Source: an uncultured Gammaproteobacteria bacterium (lineage in GTDB: Bacteria; Pseudomonadota; Gammaproteobacteria; Pseudomonadales; Pseudomonadaceae). From it: a stretch of DNA of 64,000 bases. The notes under the pieces are model-generated. The model was not told the origin of the DNA and did not search any database. It saw only the letters and a list, made by a program, of their open reading frames with translations. Made by a program: the position numbers and the translations under genes. Of this stretch, positions 9,756 to 18,853 are shown piece by piece. Position 1 is the first letter of the stretch. Each line of letters starts with the position of its first letter. The stretch lies in NCBI GenBank assembly GCA_945612235.1, contig CALZAE010000002.1, forward strand, positions 28,085 to 92,084, in the 5' to 3' direction.

Positions 9756-10928
9756 CTATTTTCTACGATCCAAAAAGTTAATCGCTAAGCGGTCCACCCA
9801 GCCCCAGAGTCGTTGGCGCGCACGTTCTAGCAGCGGTCGTTGGCGCCAGCTTTCTTCGGTCACTTCGATGCTCTGGGCAAAATCATCCAGCAAGCAAGCC
9901 CGTACTTGCTCAAGCAGACCGCTATCGCGGGCCTCAAGATTGCCCTCAAGGTTAAAGCGCAAATTCCAGTGATCAAAGTTACACGAACCAATGCTGACCC
10001 AATCATCCACCACCACCATTTTCAAATGCAGAAAACGCGGCTGATATTCAAAGATACGCACACCTTTACGCAGCAAGGCTGGGTAATAGCGCTGTCCTGC
10101 CCAACGCACCGCAGGTAAATCTGTGTGCCGACCGGTGAGCAATAAGCGCACATCAACACCGCGTACCGCTGCTTTACGTAAAGCGCGACGCACCGCCCAG
10201 GTTGGTAAAAAATAAGGAGTAGCTAACCATACGGTTTGATGAGCACCTTTAAGTGCACGCAATAATGCTTTTTGAATATCACGGTGCTGTGTAGAAGCGG
10301 CATAGGCCACGCGGGCTTTGCCCACATTTGCAAATGGCAGCGCGGGCATATTGTATTGCGGTACTTTTTTCGGGCTGTTATTTTGCTGCCAAAAAAATCG
10401 CTGAATACAGCTGCGCCACTGCGAATCAAATAAATTTTGCCAATCATTGACCACCGGCCCGACCACGCGCACCATCACTTCGTGCCACTGACTGTACTCG
10501 CTATCGGGCTGCCAAAACTGGTCTGTTAGGCCTGTACCACCAATATAAGCCACTTGCTGGTCAACGATGAGTAACTTGCGGTGATCGCGGTAAAAGTTTT
10601 CTAAGCCTCGTTGCCAACGCAGAGGATTATAAAAGCGCAGTTCAATCCCCGCAGCCAGCCAATGCTGGCGTTGTGCGCTGCGTAAACGACGGCTGCCAAA
10701 GCTATCAAACAAACAACGTACACGCACGCCGCGCTGTACCGCTGCAATCAACGCCGCTTCAACACGATTAGCGCTCTCGCCGCTACTGACTAAGTAGAGC
10801 TCAATATCAATCTGCTCACGCGCCTGCTCAATACGCGCCAGCCAATCGGTAAAAAAAGCCGGACCATCAACCAACAACTGAAACTGATTACCGGCGCGCC
10901 AAGGGAAAATCAAACCGGCCATGCTCAA
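9756..10928 (-). CDS. Phospholipase D-family cardiolipin synthase-like protein
   Basis: The 390-residue protein carries two HKD catalytic motifs, H116-x-K118-x4-D123 and H301-x-K303-x4-D308, each followed by the usual GG/GS segment (YIGGTG and SIGSCNFD). This is the phospholipase D fold used by bacterial cardiolipin synthases to join phosphatidylglycerol with another phospholipid. It lacks the two N-terminal transmembrane helices of ClsA, so it is closer to the ClsB/YbhO type and would act peripherally on the inner membrane. Both active-site halves are intact. An alternative start two codons downstream (ATGGCC) is possible. It stands alone, and the downstream convergent gene is tus. Another phospholipase D activity cannot be excluded. 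Confidence 0.85.
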   Translation of the reverse strand: MSMAGLIFPWRAGNQFQLLVDGPAFFTDWLARIEQAREQIDIELYLVSSGESANRVEAALIAAVQRGVRVRCLFDSFGSRRLRSAQRQHWLAAGIELRFYNPLRWQRGLENFYRDHRKLLIVDQQVAYIGGTGLTDQFWQPDSEYSQWHEVMVRVVGPVVNDWQNLFDSQWRSCIQRFFWQQNNSPKKVPQYNMPALPFANVGKARVAYAASTQHRDIQKALLRALKGAHQTVWLATPYFLPTWAVRRALRKAAVRGVDVRLLLTGRHTDLPAVRWAGQRYYPALLRKGVRIFEYQPRFLHLKMVVVDDWVSIGSCNFDHWNLRFNLEGNLEARDSGLLEQVRACLLDDFAQSIEVTEESWRQRPLLERARQRLWGWVDRLAINFLDRRK

Positions 10929-11002
10929 CCCTCTTTAACTGAATGCAACACACCAAGCGAAGATGCTTGCACCCTTCTATTTTACGATCAACTTTTGTAC
11001 CA

Positions 11003-11046
11003 CAAAAAAATAACCCGCGCAGGTGGTTCAACGCTGCGCGGGTTAT
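11003..11046 (-). terminator. Rho-independent terminator of the phosphoketolase-like gene
   Basis: ATAACCCGCGCAG pairs perfectly with CTGCGCGGGTTAT (13 bp, 11-base loop). On the minus strand it is followed directly by a run of seven T. It lies about 20 bases beyond the stop codon of the minus-strand gene. Confidence 0.92.
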
Positions 11047-11066
11047 GGGTACGACTCTAGCGAGGT

Positions 11067-13475
11067 TTAACGCAGAATTTGCGGATCACCCTTGCCAGCC
11101 ACTGCTGCAGCTTCTTCAATGGTCAGCAAGGCCGTGCGGGGTAAGTCTTGCAGGCGCGCACAGGCGGCCAACACATTACCCCAGCACGCACGGTTCACAA
11201 ACTGCATACCAAACTCATCCAAGGTACCACCGCGGTTACGGTAGCCCAACACGTAGGTGTTGTTGGCATCCGGCAGAATGGTCCATAAATGGCCACGCAT
11301 CACTTCAGGGCGCATATGGGTTAACAGCACGCGCATACGGAAGCGACTTGGGAACAACTGCTCAACCAACTCATCACTGGCCAGGCTTTCTAATTCCCAA
11401 CGGTCACGTGGCGCACGGAAACGACCCGGCTCTTGTAAGTAGACAACGCGATAGCCCATCTCAGCTTCTTCTAAGCGCTGCGCAGCACGCAGTACCTGTT
11501 CTAGCTGGTAACTACCATTGGCAATCAACAGTAAGGGATCAGTGCCTGCAAATTCTTTCACCACAATGGCGCCATCACGGGCCAATTGCTCAGCTTGCGC
11601 TTGGGTAAAGTACGCCGGACGATCACGCTTAGCGGCAACCACACAAGCAATCTGCCCGCGCGCACTGTAAATCTGCGGCAAGAGCGCCAGCATACTGTTG
11701 TGGTCTGCTGGGAATAACACGCGTGACACATCATTCATCTCGCCCAATAAGGCTTCACAGAAGGTGGTGTCTTGGTGCGACTGTTGGTTTTTACCGTTTT
11801 CCCACGTGTGCGAGGTGGCCACTAGCGGCCAGCCTAACCAGCCTGCAGGTCGGCCAATTTCTTTTTGCTGGCGCGAGTAAATTAAACTTTGACGCACAGC
11901 GCCGAGCATTTTTACGCAGAAGGCTTCATAGCTGGCCACCAGATTTAAGCCGCTTTGGTTGGCTAAACACGCCGATACCACCGCCTCTTCGTTCAGCGCT
12001 GTGATGATTTTGCCATCCACGGCTTCAAGTTCGTTTTCTGGCTCAATGACGCGGTGACGCAAGGTTTTCAATACTTCAGTCAGACGGTTACTGGCCAACT
12101 CATCTGGGTTACCCACGCGTGGGCGCAAGTCTGGGTTGGCTGCCACTAAATCAACAAAGTAACGATCGATCGCCGCCATAGTTGAGCAGGCATCATCACG
12201 GTAATGCAACTCTGGCTGCACAGGAGCATGCGGATGGCGGTTGGCCAGCGGGTTATCACGCTCCAATGGACGATTTTGCGCTTGGTGCGTATTCAGCAAC
12301 TCTAGGGCTTCGCGCATATCTTCAGGGGTGACATATAGCGGTTTAATGTGTTTGTTAAATAAGTCGCGTGACTCAACATCCACATGCGGATTACCTGGCA
12401 GTGGTAAGTTATGCGCTTTATTTTCATCCGCACCGTAAAAACCAAAGCCTTTTACAGACTGGGCAATACCGTATGGAATCGGCAGCGGGTAGGACAAAAT
12501 ACCACTGTCTTTTTCTTGTACACGGCGCTCTAAACGCTGCTCCATTTCCCACAAAGTGCAGACAAAAGCTGCTGGGTCGCAGCCGTCAAACTCAATCGGA
12601 TCAAAGCCACAGCCACGTAAGTGACGCTCAAAACTGGCTAAACCTTCAGGGGTACCCATTTGTGTGCGCTGCTCAATACGACGGCCGTTAGCAATCATAA
12701 TGGGCAGTGCTGGGCCACTGTCTTCAGCGCGCCACCAACGGGGAATCCAATCGCTACCGCGTTGTTCTTCAGCGGCACCATCAGATAAGAATGCCACCAG
12801 CTTTTCACCCGGCAACGGCATATGCACGTATTGCAGCTCAGCAAAACCTAAGTAGCCACCTTCAATAATGCCGCCAGCCGTGTGCGGATTCACATGGCTA
12901 CCTAAAGGAGCTGCCATCGAACCATCTGCGGCAATTTCATAGCCGTAGAAGTCATTCAATAAGCGGTTGATACCTTCTTCACCGTTACCGTAAGCCTGCT
13001 CTTGCTCAGGGTGCAGGTTCCCCAACAGCACGTTCAGCGCTTCAATGGCTGCTACACTGTGGCCTTGGCCCATCATCCAAGCACGAGTTTCACCGGTTAA
13101 GGCATTTAATGCCATATAGGCTGCATAACCGGGCACCATATTCAGTGCTCCACCGGTATGGCCTTCAGGCTGAACTTTAAAATCGTCCGCAGTCAAATCA
13201 CTGCCGTCAAGGTGCACTTTGCGGGCATAAGTCATATGCACCACCAGCGACATGCCTGCGGCGGTAATTTTATCCAACGCACTCATTTTGCGGTAAACAG
13301 TGGCCAAGTCGGGCTGAGTTCCCGCTTGCACAAGTTGATGGGCAAGGCGATATACTGCAGCTTGTGTTTCAGCAGCATGCTCAATCGGGCCATAACCCTT
13401 TTGCCAGTGCGCAAAAGCTGGCTCAATTTTAGCGTGTTCAGTTAAGTCAGCGAGGCTCGGCAAAATCTGATGCAT
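11067..13475 (-). CDS. Divergent phosphoketolase-family thiamine-diphosphate enzyme
   Basis: At 802 residues this has the length and order of phosphoketolases, which split xylulose 5-phosphate or fructose 6-phosphate to acetyl phosphate. Visible blocks are EGHTGGALNMVPGY (near 104), GSHVNPHTAGGIIEGGYLG (near 192), a cofactor region SDGAAEE (231) to N263, SHQDTTFCEALLGE, VLFPADHNSMLALL and a C-terminal RFRMRVLLTHMRPEV. The N-terminal WRAANYLSVGQIYL-type signature of classical enzymes is not seen, and the usual GDGE of the diphosphate motif reads SDGA. A TGGAG box precedes the ATG. It is monocistronic with its own terminator. Family membership is sound, but activity is uncertain: some relatives of this divergent group have been annotated as xylulose 5-phosphate 3-epimerase, which I recall but cannot verify. 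Confidence 0.82.
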   Translation of the reverse strand: MHQILPSLADLTEHAKIEPAFAHWQKGYGPIEHAAETQAAVYRLAHQLVQAGTQPDLATVYRKMSALDKITAAGMSLVVHMTYARKVHLDGSDLTADDFKVQPEGHTGGALNMVPGYAAYMALNALTGETRAWMMGQGHSVAAIEALNVLLGNLHPEQEQAYGNGEEGINRLLNDFYGYEIAADGSMAAPLGSHVNPHTAGGIIEGGYLGFAELQYVHMPLPGEKLVAFLSDGAAEEQRGSDWIPRWWRAEDSGPALPIMIANGRRIEQRTQMGTPEGLASFERHLRGCGFDPIEFDGCDPAAFVCTLWEMEQRLERRVQEKDSGILSYPLPIPYGIAQSVKGFGFYGADENKAHNLPLPGNPHVDVESRDLFNKHIKPLYVTPEDMREALELLNTHQAQNRPLERDNPLANRHPHAPVQPELHYRDDACSTMAAIDRYFVDLVAANPDLRPRVGNPDELASNRLTEVLKTLRHRVIEPENELEAVDGKIITALNEEAVVSACLANQSGLNLVASYEAFCVKMLGAVRQSLIYSRQQKEIGRPAGWLGWPLVATSHTWENGKNQQSHQDTTFCEALLGEMNDVSRVLFPADHNSMLALLPQIYSARGQIACVVAAKRDRPAYFTQAQAEQLARDGAIVVKEFAGTDPLLLIANGSYQLEQVLRAAQRLEEAEMGYRVVYLQEPGRFRAPRDRWELESLASDELVEQLFPSRFRMRVLLTHMRPEVMRGHLWTILPDANNTYVLGYRNRGGTLDEFGMQFVNRACWGNVLAACARLQDLPRTALLTIEEAAAVAGKGDPQILR

Positions 13476-13528
13476 ATTAATACTCCATAAACTCGAATGT
13501 GGTGCAGTTTAAAGACAGCTCGATAAGG

Positions 13529-13540
13529 GTATCATGATAC
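13529..13540. promoter_or_regulatory. Perfect palindrome between divergent promoters
   Basis: GTATCATGATAC is a perfect 12-base palindrome. It lies midway between the phosphoketolase-like gene (minus) and the beta-CASP operon (plus), about 55 bases from each start. Its position suits an operator serving one or both promoters. No regulator is identified. Confidence 0.35.
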
Positions 13541-13597
13541 TCATCAATAACCGCTTACCCAGTCACACTCTATTCACACAGCCAAGAAGGAATCTCC

Positions 13598-15022
13598 ATG
13601 GCCTTACTTAATTTTCTCGGTGCCATTCAGCAAGTCACAGGCTCGTGCTACTTGATCGAAACATACGACAAGAAGAATATTCTACTCGAATGTGGCATGC
13701 AGCAAGGTGGTGATAGCGAAAACAACCGTGATGACAATGGCAATGAGCCACGCTCAGCCTTTGCGTTCAATCCTGAAACCATTGATGCAGTGGTAATCTC
13801 GCATGCGCACATTGATCACAGCGGTATGTTACCGCGTTTAGTCTCCGAAGGCTTTCGCGGACCTATTTATGCAACCGACGCCACCTGCGAGCTGATGGAG
13901 TTAATGCTGCTCGACTCAGCCCATATTCAAGAAAAAGATGCCGAGTGGGAAAACCGCTGGCGGGCCCGCAAAGGCCGCAAGCCCATCAAGCCGATGTATG
14001 TCAGTGCTGATGCTGCACGTGTGATGAAACAATTGGTCGCTGTGAGCTATGAAACGCTCACCAAAGTTGTGCCTGACGTTAAAGTCAGCTTCCATGATGC
14101 CGGTCATATTATTGGCTCGGCTATTGTTAAACTTGAGTTCCATGAGCCCAATGACAGTGTACGCACCTTGGTGTTCTCTGGTGACCTAGGTGGCGGTTGC
14201 TCACCTCTAATGAAAGACCCTGCAGTGCTTAAGCATGCCGACGTATTGATGCTGGAATCAACCTACGGTGACCGTGACCACCGCTGCAGTGAAGACACTT
14301 TAGATGAACTGGCGGAGATTCTGCGACAAGCCCACGAAGACGGCGGCAACGTACTGATTCCAGCCTTCTCAGTGGGTCGCACCCAAGACATTTTATTCCA
14401 CTTGGGTCGCTTCTATCAGGAAGGTCGCTTGCCACAGCATACGGTCTACCTCGATAGCCCAATGGCAATCCGCGCCAATGAAATTTATATGCGCCACCGT
14501 GAAGATTTTGATAAAACCAACAGCCAAGCATTGACCGAGAGCGGTTTTCAAAATGCTAAAGATTGGTTACCCATTCTCAAACTCACACCTACGCCTGAAG
14601 AATCTATGGCGATTAACAAGGTGACCAGCGGCGCAATCATTGTAGCTGGCAGTGGCATGTGCACCGGTGGCCGTATTATCCACCACTTTAAGCACAATCT
14701 ATGGCGTGAAAACTGCCATATGATTTTCACCGGCTTCCAAGCGCGTGGCACGACGGGTCGCGCAATTGTTGACGGTGCTAAAACAGTACGTGTCTTCCGT
14801 GAAGACATTATGGTCGGCCTAAAAGTGCATACCTTAGGTGGTTTCTCTGCACACGCAGGCCAGTCGCAACTGATTGAGTGGGCCAGCAATTTTGCAAACA
14901 AGCCTGAACTGCATTTGATTCATGGTGAAGTGGAAAAAATGAAAATTCTGCAAGACGAATTTAAGCAGCGCTTGGATTGGGACGTAAACATCCCAGAACT
15001 AGGCGATCGTGTTGCTCTATAA
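13598..15022 (+). CDS. MBL-fold beta-CASP RNA-processing nuclease-like protein (YSH1/CPSF family)
   Basis: The 474-residue protein has the metallo-beta-lactamase metal motif SHAHIDHSG (H69, H71, D73, H74), then GDLGG, LESTYGDRDH, the beta-CASP blocks PAFSVGRTQD and AGSGMCTGGRI, and a C-terminal GGFSAHAGQ plus IHGE of the RMMBL domain. Enzymes of this architecture, such as CPSF73, are zinc-dependent endo/exoribonucleases. All metal ligands appear intact, so it is probably an active RNase, although substrates of this bacterial branch are not well known. AAGGA sits about seven bases before the ATG. Nine bases separate it from the downstream LOG-family gene, so the two are likely cotranscribed. 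Confidence 0.88.
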   Translation: MALLNFLGAIQQVTGSCYLIETYDKKNILLECGMQQGGDSENNRDDNGNEPRSAFAFNPETIDAVVISHAHIDHSGMLPRLVSEGFRGPIYATDATCELMELMLLDSAHIQEKDAEWENRWRARKGRKPIKPMYVSADAARVMKQLVAVSYETLTKVVPDVKVSFHDAGHIIGSAIVKLEFHEPNDSVRTLVFSGDLGGGCSPLMKDPAVLKHADVLMLESTYGDRDHRCSEDTLDELAEILRQAHEDGGNVLIPAFSVGRTQDILFHLGRFYQEGRLPQHTVYLDSPMAIRANEIYMRHREDFDKTNSQALTESGFQNAKDWLPILKLTPTPEESMAINKVTSGAIIVAGSGMCTGGRIIHHFKHNLWRENCHMIFTGFQARGTTGRAIVDGAKTVRVFREDIMVGLKVHTLGGFSAHAGQSQLIEWASNFANKPELHLIHGEVEKMKILQDEFKQRLDWDVNIPELGDRVAL

Positions 15023-15031
15023 GGAGTTGTT

Positions 15032-16111
15032 ATGTCGTTTCAAAATGATGATTATTTAGCTCGCCAATACCAAGTCAGCAGCATTGATTTGGACGCTAAA
15101 ATTGATGAACTGCTGAAGTTAGCGGTACCGCCGACCAGCCCTAATCTTGAACTGTATCGCGAAATGATGCTGACGGTTGCCCGCATGGCTGAAGCAGACC
15201 GCAATCGCTGGGATGCAAAAATCATGATGCAAACCCTACGGGAAATGGAAGCATCTTTTAGCTTACTTGAGCGCTTTAAGCGCCGTCGTAAAGTGACGGT
15301 ATTTGGCTCAGCCCGTACTGCACCTGAGCACCCTTTATATCAACAAGCCAAAGAGTTGGGTGAAATCCTCGCTCGCCATAACCTGATGGTGATCACCGGT
15401 GCTGGTGGCGGCATTATGGCGGCAGCGCACGAAGGTGCAGGCTTAGAAAACAGTCTGGGGTTAAATATTTACTTGCCCTTTGAACAAGGTGCAAACGAGA
15501 CAGTAAATGGCAGTGGTAATTTGCTCAACTTCCATTTCTTCTTTTTGCGTAAGCTGTTTTTTGTTAAAGAAGCCGATGCCTTGGTTCTGTGCCCAGGCGG
15601 TTTTGGTACCTTGGATGAAGCACTGGAAGTCTTGACCCTGATTCAAACAGGTAAGAGTCCGCTGGTGCCCGTAGTACTGCTTGATCAAGAAGGCGGTACT
15701 TATTGGGACAAAGCGCTGGAATTTATGCGCGAAGAACTGGCAGATAAAAACTATATCTTGCCCAGCGATCTCGGTTTAATGCGCTTAGTACGCACGCCAC
15801 AAGCTGCCGGGGAAGAAATTGCCCGCTTTTATCGCAGCTTCCACTCCACACGCTGGTTCAATGGCACTTTTGTCGTGCGCATCAACCATCCGCTGAACAA
15901 GCCAGCACTCGAAACACTGCATAAAGAGTTTGCGGATCTGTGCGTGAAAGGCGGCTTCAGTCAGGTTGCCTATTGCCCTGATAAACACAACGAACCTGAG
16001 TTCTGCAATCAGCACCGCTTAGAGTTTGTGTTTAATAACCGTGACTACGGTCGTTTGCGTGAACTGGTTGATTTTATTAACTTGCCACAAAACTGGAAAA
16101 CCAACAGCTGA
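15032..16111 (+). CDS. LOG-family nucleotide phosphoribohydrolase-like protein
   Basis: This 359-residue protein contains a Rossmann-like lysine-decarboxylase-fold (LOG) domain: VFGSART near 89, ITGAGGGIMAAAHEGA near 118, and the catalytic PGGFGTLDEALE near 188. Family enzymes hydrolyse nucleoside 5'-monophosphates to base and ribose 5-phosphate; in plants this activates cytokinins. Helical extensions of about 85 residues on each side distinguish it from short LOG proteins and recall PpnN. An AAGGAG box lies seven bases before the ATG. Its close coupling to the beta-CASP nuclease gene suggests a joint role in RNA or nucleotide turnover, which is an inference. Confidence 0.85.
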   Translation: MSFQNDDYLARQYQVSSIDLDAKIDELLKLAVPPTSPNLELYREMMLTVARMAEADRNRWDAKIMMQTLREMEASFSLLERFKRRRKVTVFGSARTAPEHPLYQQAKELGEILARHNLMVITGAGGGIMAAAHEGAGLENSLGLNIYLPFEQGANETVNGSGNLLNFHFFFLRKLFFVKEADALVLCPGGFGTLDEALEVLTLIQTGKSPLVPVVLLDQEGGTYWDKALEFMREELADKNYILPSDLGLMRLVRTPQAAGEEIARFYRSFHSTRWFNGTFVVRINHPLNKPALETLHKEFADLCVKGGFSQVAYCPDKHNEPEFCNQHRLEFVFNNRDYGRLRELVDFINLPQNWKTNS

Positions 16112-16130
16112 TTGAATGGGCTGTTACAGT

Positions 16131-16150
16131 GGCGGGCACAAGTGCCCGCC
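16131..16150 (+). terminator. GC-rich hairpin between the LOG-family gene and pyrF
   Basis: GGCGGGCAC and GTGCCCGCC form a perfect 9-bp stem around AA, 20 bases after the LOG-family stop. The following T-run is short (CTGCTTTC). It lies between convergent genes and could end both transcripts. Confidence 0.65.
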
Positions 16151-16187
16151 CTGCTTTCATCGATCAACAGTCGTCGCTAGCGGGTTA

Positions 16188-16877
16188 TCAGGCCAACTCG
16201 GCCAAAATATCACGCAAAGCTTGCGCTGGGTCGGCCGCTTGAGTGATAGGGCGCCCAATCACTAAGTAGTCTGAACCTGCCTGCATCGCTTGTGCCGGTG
16301 TCAGAATACGCTTTTGATCATCTTGAGCGCTGCCTGCTGGACGAATACCTGGCGTCACCAGTTGTCCTGCTGGCCATTGCTGCTTGAGTAAGCTGGCTTC
16401 TTGCGCAGAACACACTAAACCATCCAGCCCTGCTGCTTGCGCTAAGCGGGCTAAGCGTGTCACTTGCTCAGCCGGAGCCACATCCAAACCAATCCCAGCC
16501 AAGTCCGACTGCTCCATGCTGGTCAGCACAGTGACGCCAATCAGCAATGGTTTTTGACCTTGATGCTGATCCAAGACTTCACGACAGGCCTGCATCATTT
16601 TCAAACCACCCGAACAATGCACGTTCACCATCCAGACCCCCATCTCAGCCGCAGCTTTAACTGCCATGGCTGTGGTATTAGGAATATCGTGAAACTTCAG
16701 ATCTAAAAACACCTCAAAGCCTAACGCATGCAGCCCTTGCACCACTTGCGGACCACTGCGGGTAAACAACTCTTTACCGACTTTAAGGCGGCACTGCTGT
16801 GGATCTAAGCGCTCAGCAAGGGCTAAGGCTTGAGCGGCACTGGGGAAATCAAGGGCAACAACAATAGGGCTGGACAT
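16188..16877 (-). CDS. pyrF: Orotidine 5'-phosphate decarboxylase
   Basis: PyrF makes UMP from orotidine monophosphate, the last step of de novo pyrimidine synthesis. The 229-residue cytoplasmic protein shows the family signature [10 protein letters not shown], carrying D59, K61 and D64 of the catalytic charge network. Other conserved blocks are VVALDFPS at the N-terminus, LKVGKELF near 32, VTPGIRP near 195 and YLVIGRPI near 215, which binds phosphate. Length is typical. It is monocistronic here and convergent with the LOG-family gene. Confidence 0.96.
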   Translation of the reverse strand: MSSPIVVALDFPSAAQALALAERLDPQQCRLKVGKELFTRSGPQVVQGLHALGFEVFLDLKFHDIPNTTAMAVKAAAEMGVWMVNVHCSGGLKMMQACREVLDQHQGQKPLLIGVTVLTSMEQSDLAGIGLDVAPAEQVTRLARLAQAAGLDGLVCSAQEASLLKQQWPAGQLVTPGIRPAGSAQDDQKRILTPAQAMQAGSDYLVIGRPITQAADPAQALRDILAELA

Positions 16878-17004
16878 GACTGAGCTCTCGTATCAATAAA
16901 AATGCGCTGCATTGTAGCCTTCCTCACAGCAAAGTGCCGCATCGACTTGACCCCTGATTAGTTTTTCTAATCTAAGCGATACCCAAGGGTAATCACAAAG
17001 TCTA

Positions 17005-17022
17005 ATAGCATAGTGCTATAAT
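17005..17022 (+). promoter_or_regulatory. TATAAT -10 element overlapped by an inverted repeat
   Basis: ATAGCA-TAG-TGCTAT is a perfect 6-bp inverted repeat whose right arm runs into TATAAT, a consensus -10 hexamer, about 110 bases upstream of the DUF2897 start. The arrangement suits a repressor competing with RNA polymerase. No good -35 is evident and the binding protein is unknown. The remainder of the pyrF/DUF2897 gap is unremarkable. Confidence 0.35.
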
Positions 17023-17133
17023 CACTGAAATAAATGCTCTTGCAGGCCGCTGATTCTGGCAGTCCAAGCCATAAAGGTGTAGCATACCTCCTCTATGAGA
17101 TCTATTCTCATTTATAAGTTTTTGGAGGTCCGC

Positions 17134-17304
17134 ATGCCTTGGTATATTTGGTTATTAATCGCCCTAGTACTCGGATCCATAGTCGCTAGCCTCATGCTGC
17201 TGCGCAGTACTGCCAACAAAATGCCCATTAGCGCTGAGAAGCTAGAACTCATGCGTCAACGCAATGCCGAACTAGAAGCTCAAGAACGTCAGCAAGACCA
17301 GTAA
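17134..17304 (+). CDS. DUF2897-family single-pass membrane micro-protein
   Basis: The start is placed at MPWYIWLL because GGAGG lies five bases before this ATG; an upstream in-frame ATG at 17095 lacks such a site. The 56-residue product has one N-terminal transmembrane helix (about residues 4-23) followed by a charged, probably helical tail. This matches the DUF2897 family of small proteobacterial proteins, of unknown function. It ends 28 bases before fumC, so the two are probably cotranscribed. Confidence 0.75.
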   Translation: MPWYIWLLIALVLGSIVASLMLLRSTANKMPISAEKLELMRQRNAELEAQERQQDQ

Positions 17305-17332
17305 CTCACTGTTTATATCGTTGGAGATTATT

Positions 17333-18775
17333 ATGTCCCGTACAGAAACCGATAGTTTAGGTGCCATTGAAGTTCCCGCCAATGCTTACTGGGGCGCACA
17401 AACACAGCGTTCTAAGCACAATTTTGTGATTGGCTCGCAACCCATGCCGCTGGCATTAGTGCGCGCGCTAGCCCAAGTTAAAAAAGCCGCTGCGCGCGTT
17501 AATGCACGCCTCGGTGAACTGCCTAAAGATATCGCTTTGTTAATCGAACAAGCCGCTGACGAAGTGATTGCTGGCAAACTTGACGAGCACTTCCCTTTAG
17601 TGGTGTGGCAAACCGGTAGCGGTACGCAAAGCAATATGAACGTCAACGAAGTGATTGCCGGTCGTGCTAACGAAATTGCAGGCCAAGGTATAGGTGGCAA
17701 GTCACCTGTCCACCCCAATGATCACGTGAACCGCGCGCAAAGCTCCAACGACTGCTTCCCCACTGCAATGCATATCGCTACTTTACAAGCGGTGCACCAT
17801 GACTTGTTCCCAGCGGTAAAACTACTGCGTGACGGTCTAAATAAACAGGCGCAGCGTTATGCTAACTTAGTTAAAACTGGCCGCACCCATATGATGGATG
17901 CTACGCCTGTGACATTTGGCCAAGAACTATCCGCCTTTGTTGCGCAACTGGACTACGCCACCCACGCTATTGAAGCCACGCTGCCCGCAGTTGGTCAGTT
18001 GGCGCAAGGCGGCACTGCTGTCGGTACAGGCTTAAACGCTAATGCTAACTTTGCTGAGAATATTGCTCGCGAACTGGCTTCTGCGACTAAACTGCAGCTG
18101 ACTTCAGCACCGAACAAATTCGCTGCCTTGGCCGGTCACGAGCCATTGGTCAGTCTATCTGGCGCGCTGAAAACCTTAGCAGTGGCACTGATGAAAATCG
18201 CCAATGACTTGCGCTTACTCGGCTCAGGCCCACGTGCAGGTTTAGCTGAAGTGTTGCTACCGGCGAACGAGCCTGGCAGCTCAATTATGCCCGGCAAGGT
18301 CAACCCAACTCAGTGTGAAGCCTTATCCATGCTAGCCTGCCAGGTGATGGGTAATGATGTGACTATCGGTATTGCCGCCAGCCAAGGCCACTTACAACTC
18401 AACGTATTTAAGCCGGTGATCATTCACAACATGCTTGAATCCATTGAGTTACTGGCTGATGGTTGCCGTAATTTCCAAGAGCATTGCGTGGAAGGTATGC
18501 AAGCTAATGAGCAGCAAATGGCTGATCACTTGGAAAATGGCTTGATGCTAGTGACAGCACTCAACCGTCATATCGGTTATGACAATGCTGCAAAAATTGC
18601 GAAGAAAGCTTACGAAGAAAACCTCACGCTGCGCGCTGCAGCCATTGAGCTTGGCTTAGTGACTGACGAGCAGTTTAGCGAGTGGGTGCGTCCAGAAGAT
18701 ATGCTGCACCCCACCCCGCATAAAGGTGAAAGCATTAAATCAAGCTCGATCACCCCTCGTAGAAGCTGGTCTTAA
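17333..18775 (+). CDS. fumC: Class II fumarate hydratase
   Basis: FumC interconverts fumarate and malate in the TCA cycle without an iron-sulfur cluster, so it works under oxidative or iron-poor conditions. The protein has the superfamily signature [11 protein letters not shown], the substrate segments GSGTQSNMN and [11 protein letters not shown], and [11 protein letters not shown]. The start used is the ATG with GGAG eight bases upstream ([10 protein letters not shown]), which also matches Pseudomonas FumC by eye; an upstream TTG at 17321 is less likely. Length is 480 residues. The C-terminus runs about 15 residues past the usual WVRPE(D/N)ML ending ([20 protein letters not shown]), an atypical tail. 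Confidence 0.96.
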   Translation: MSRTETDSLGAIEVPANAYWGAQTQRSKHNFVIGSQPMPLALVRALAQVKKAAARVNARLGELPKDIALLIEQAADEVIAGKLDEHFPLVVWQTGSGTQSNMNVNEVIAGRANEIAGQGIGGKSPVHPNDHVNRAQSSNDCFPTAMHIATLQAVHHDLFPAVKLLRDGLNKQAQRYANLVKTGRTHMMDATPVTFGQELSAFVAQLDYATHAIEATLPAVGQLAQGGTAVGTGLNANANFAENIARELASATKLQLTSAPNKFAALAGHEPLVSLSGALKTLAVALMKIANDLRLLGSGPRAGLAEVLLPANEPGSSIMPGKVNPTQCEALSMLACQVMGNDVTIGIAASQGHLQLNVFKPVIIHNMLESIELLADGCRNFQEHCVEGMQANEQQMADHLENGLMLVTALNRHIGYDNAAKIAKKAYEENLTLRAAAIELGLVTDEQFSEWVRPEDMLHPTPHKGESIKSSSITPRRSWS

Positions 18776-18784
18776 TTACCCAGC

Positions 18785-18814
18785 GCTAGGCGAACCATTC
18801 AAGGCTCGCCTAGC
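18785..18814. terminator. Hairpin between convergent fumC and pdxJ
   Basis: GCTAGGCGA and TCGCCTAGC form a perfect 9-bp stem with a 12-base loop, 10 bases after the fumC stop. Neither side has a T-run, so any termination would be factor-assisted. Confidence 0.45.
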
Positions 18815-18853
18815 AACTACAAAAAGTACAGCCGAGCACAAGCTGTTATATGA

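Noticed and set aside
16940-16970. TTGACC hexamer as a -35 for pyrF or DUF2897
   Set aside because: No -10 at proper spacing on either strand; TTGACC followed 15 bases later by TAATCT is too short a gap.
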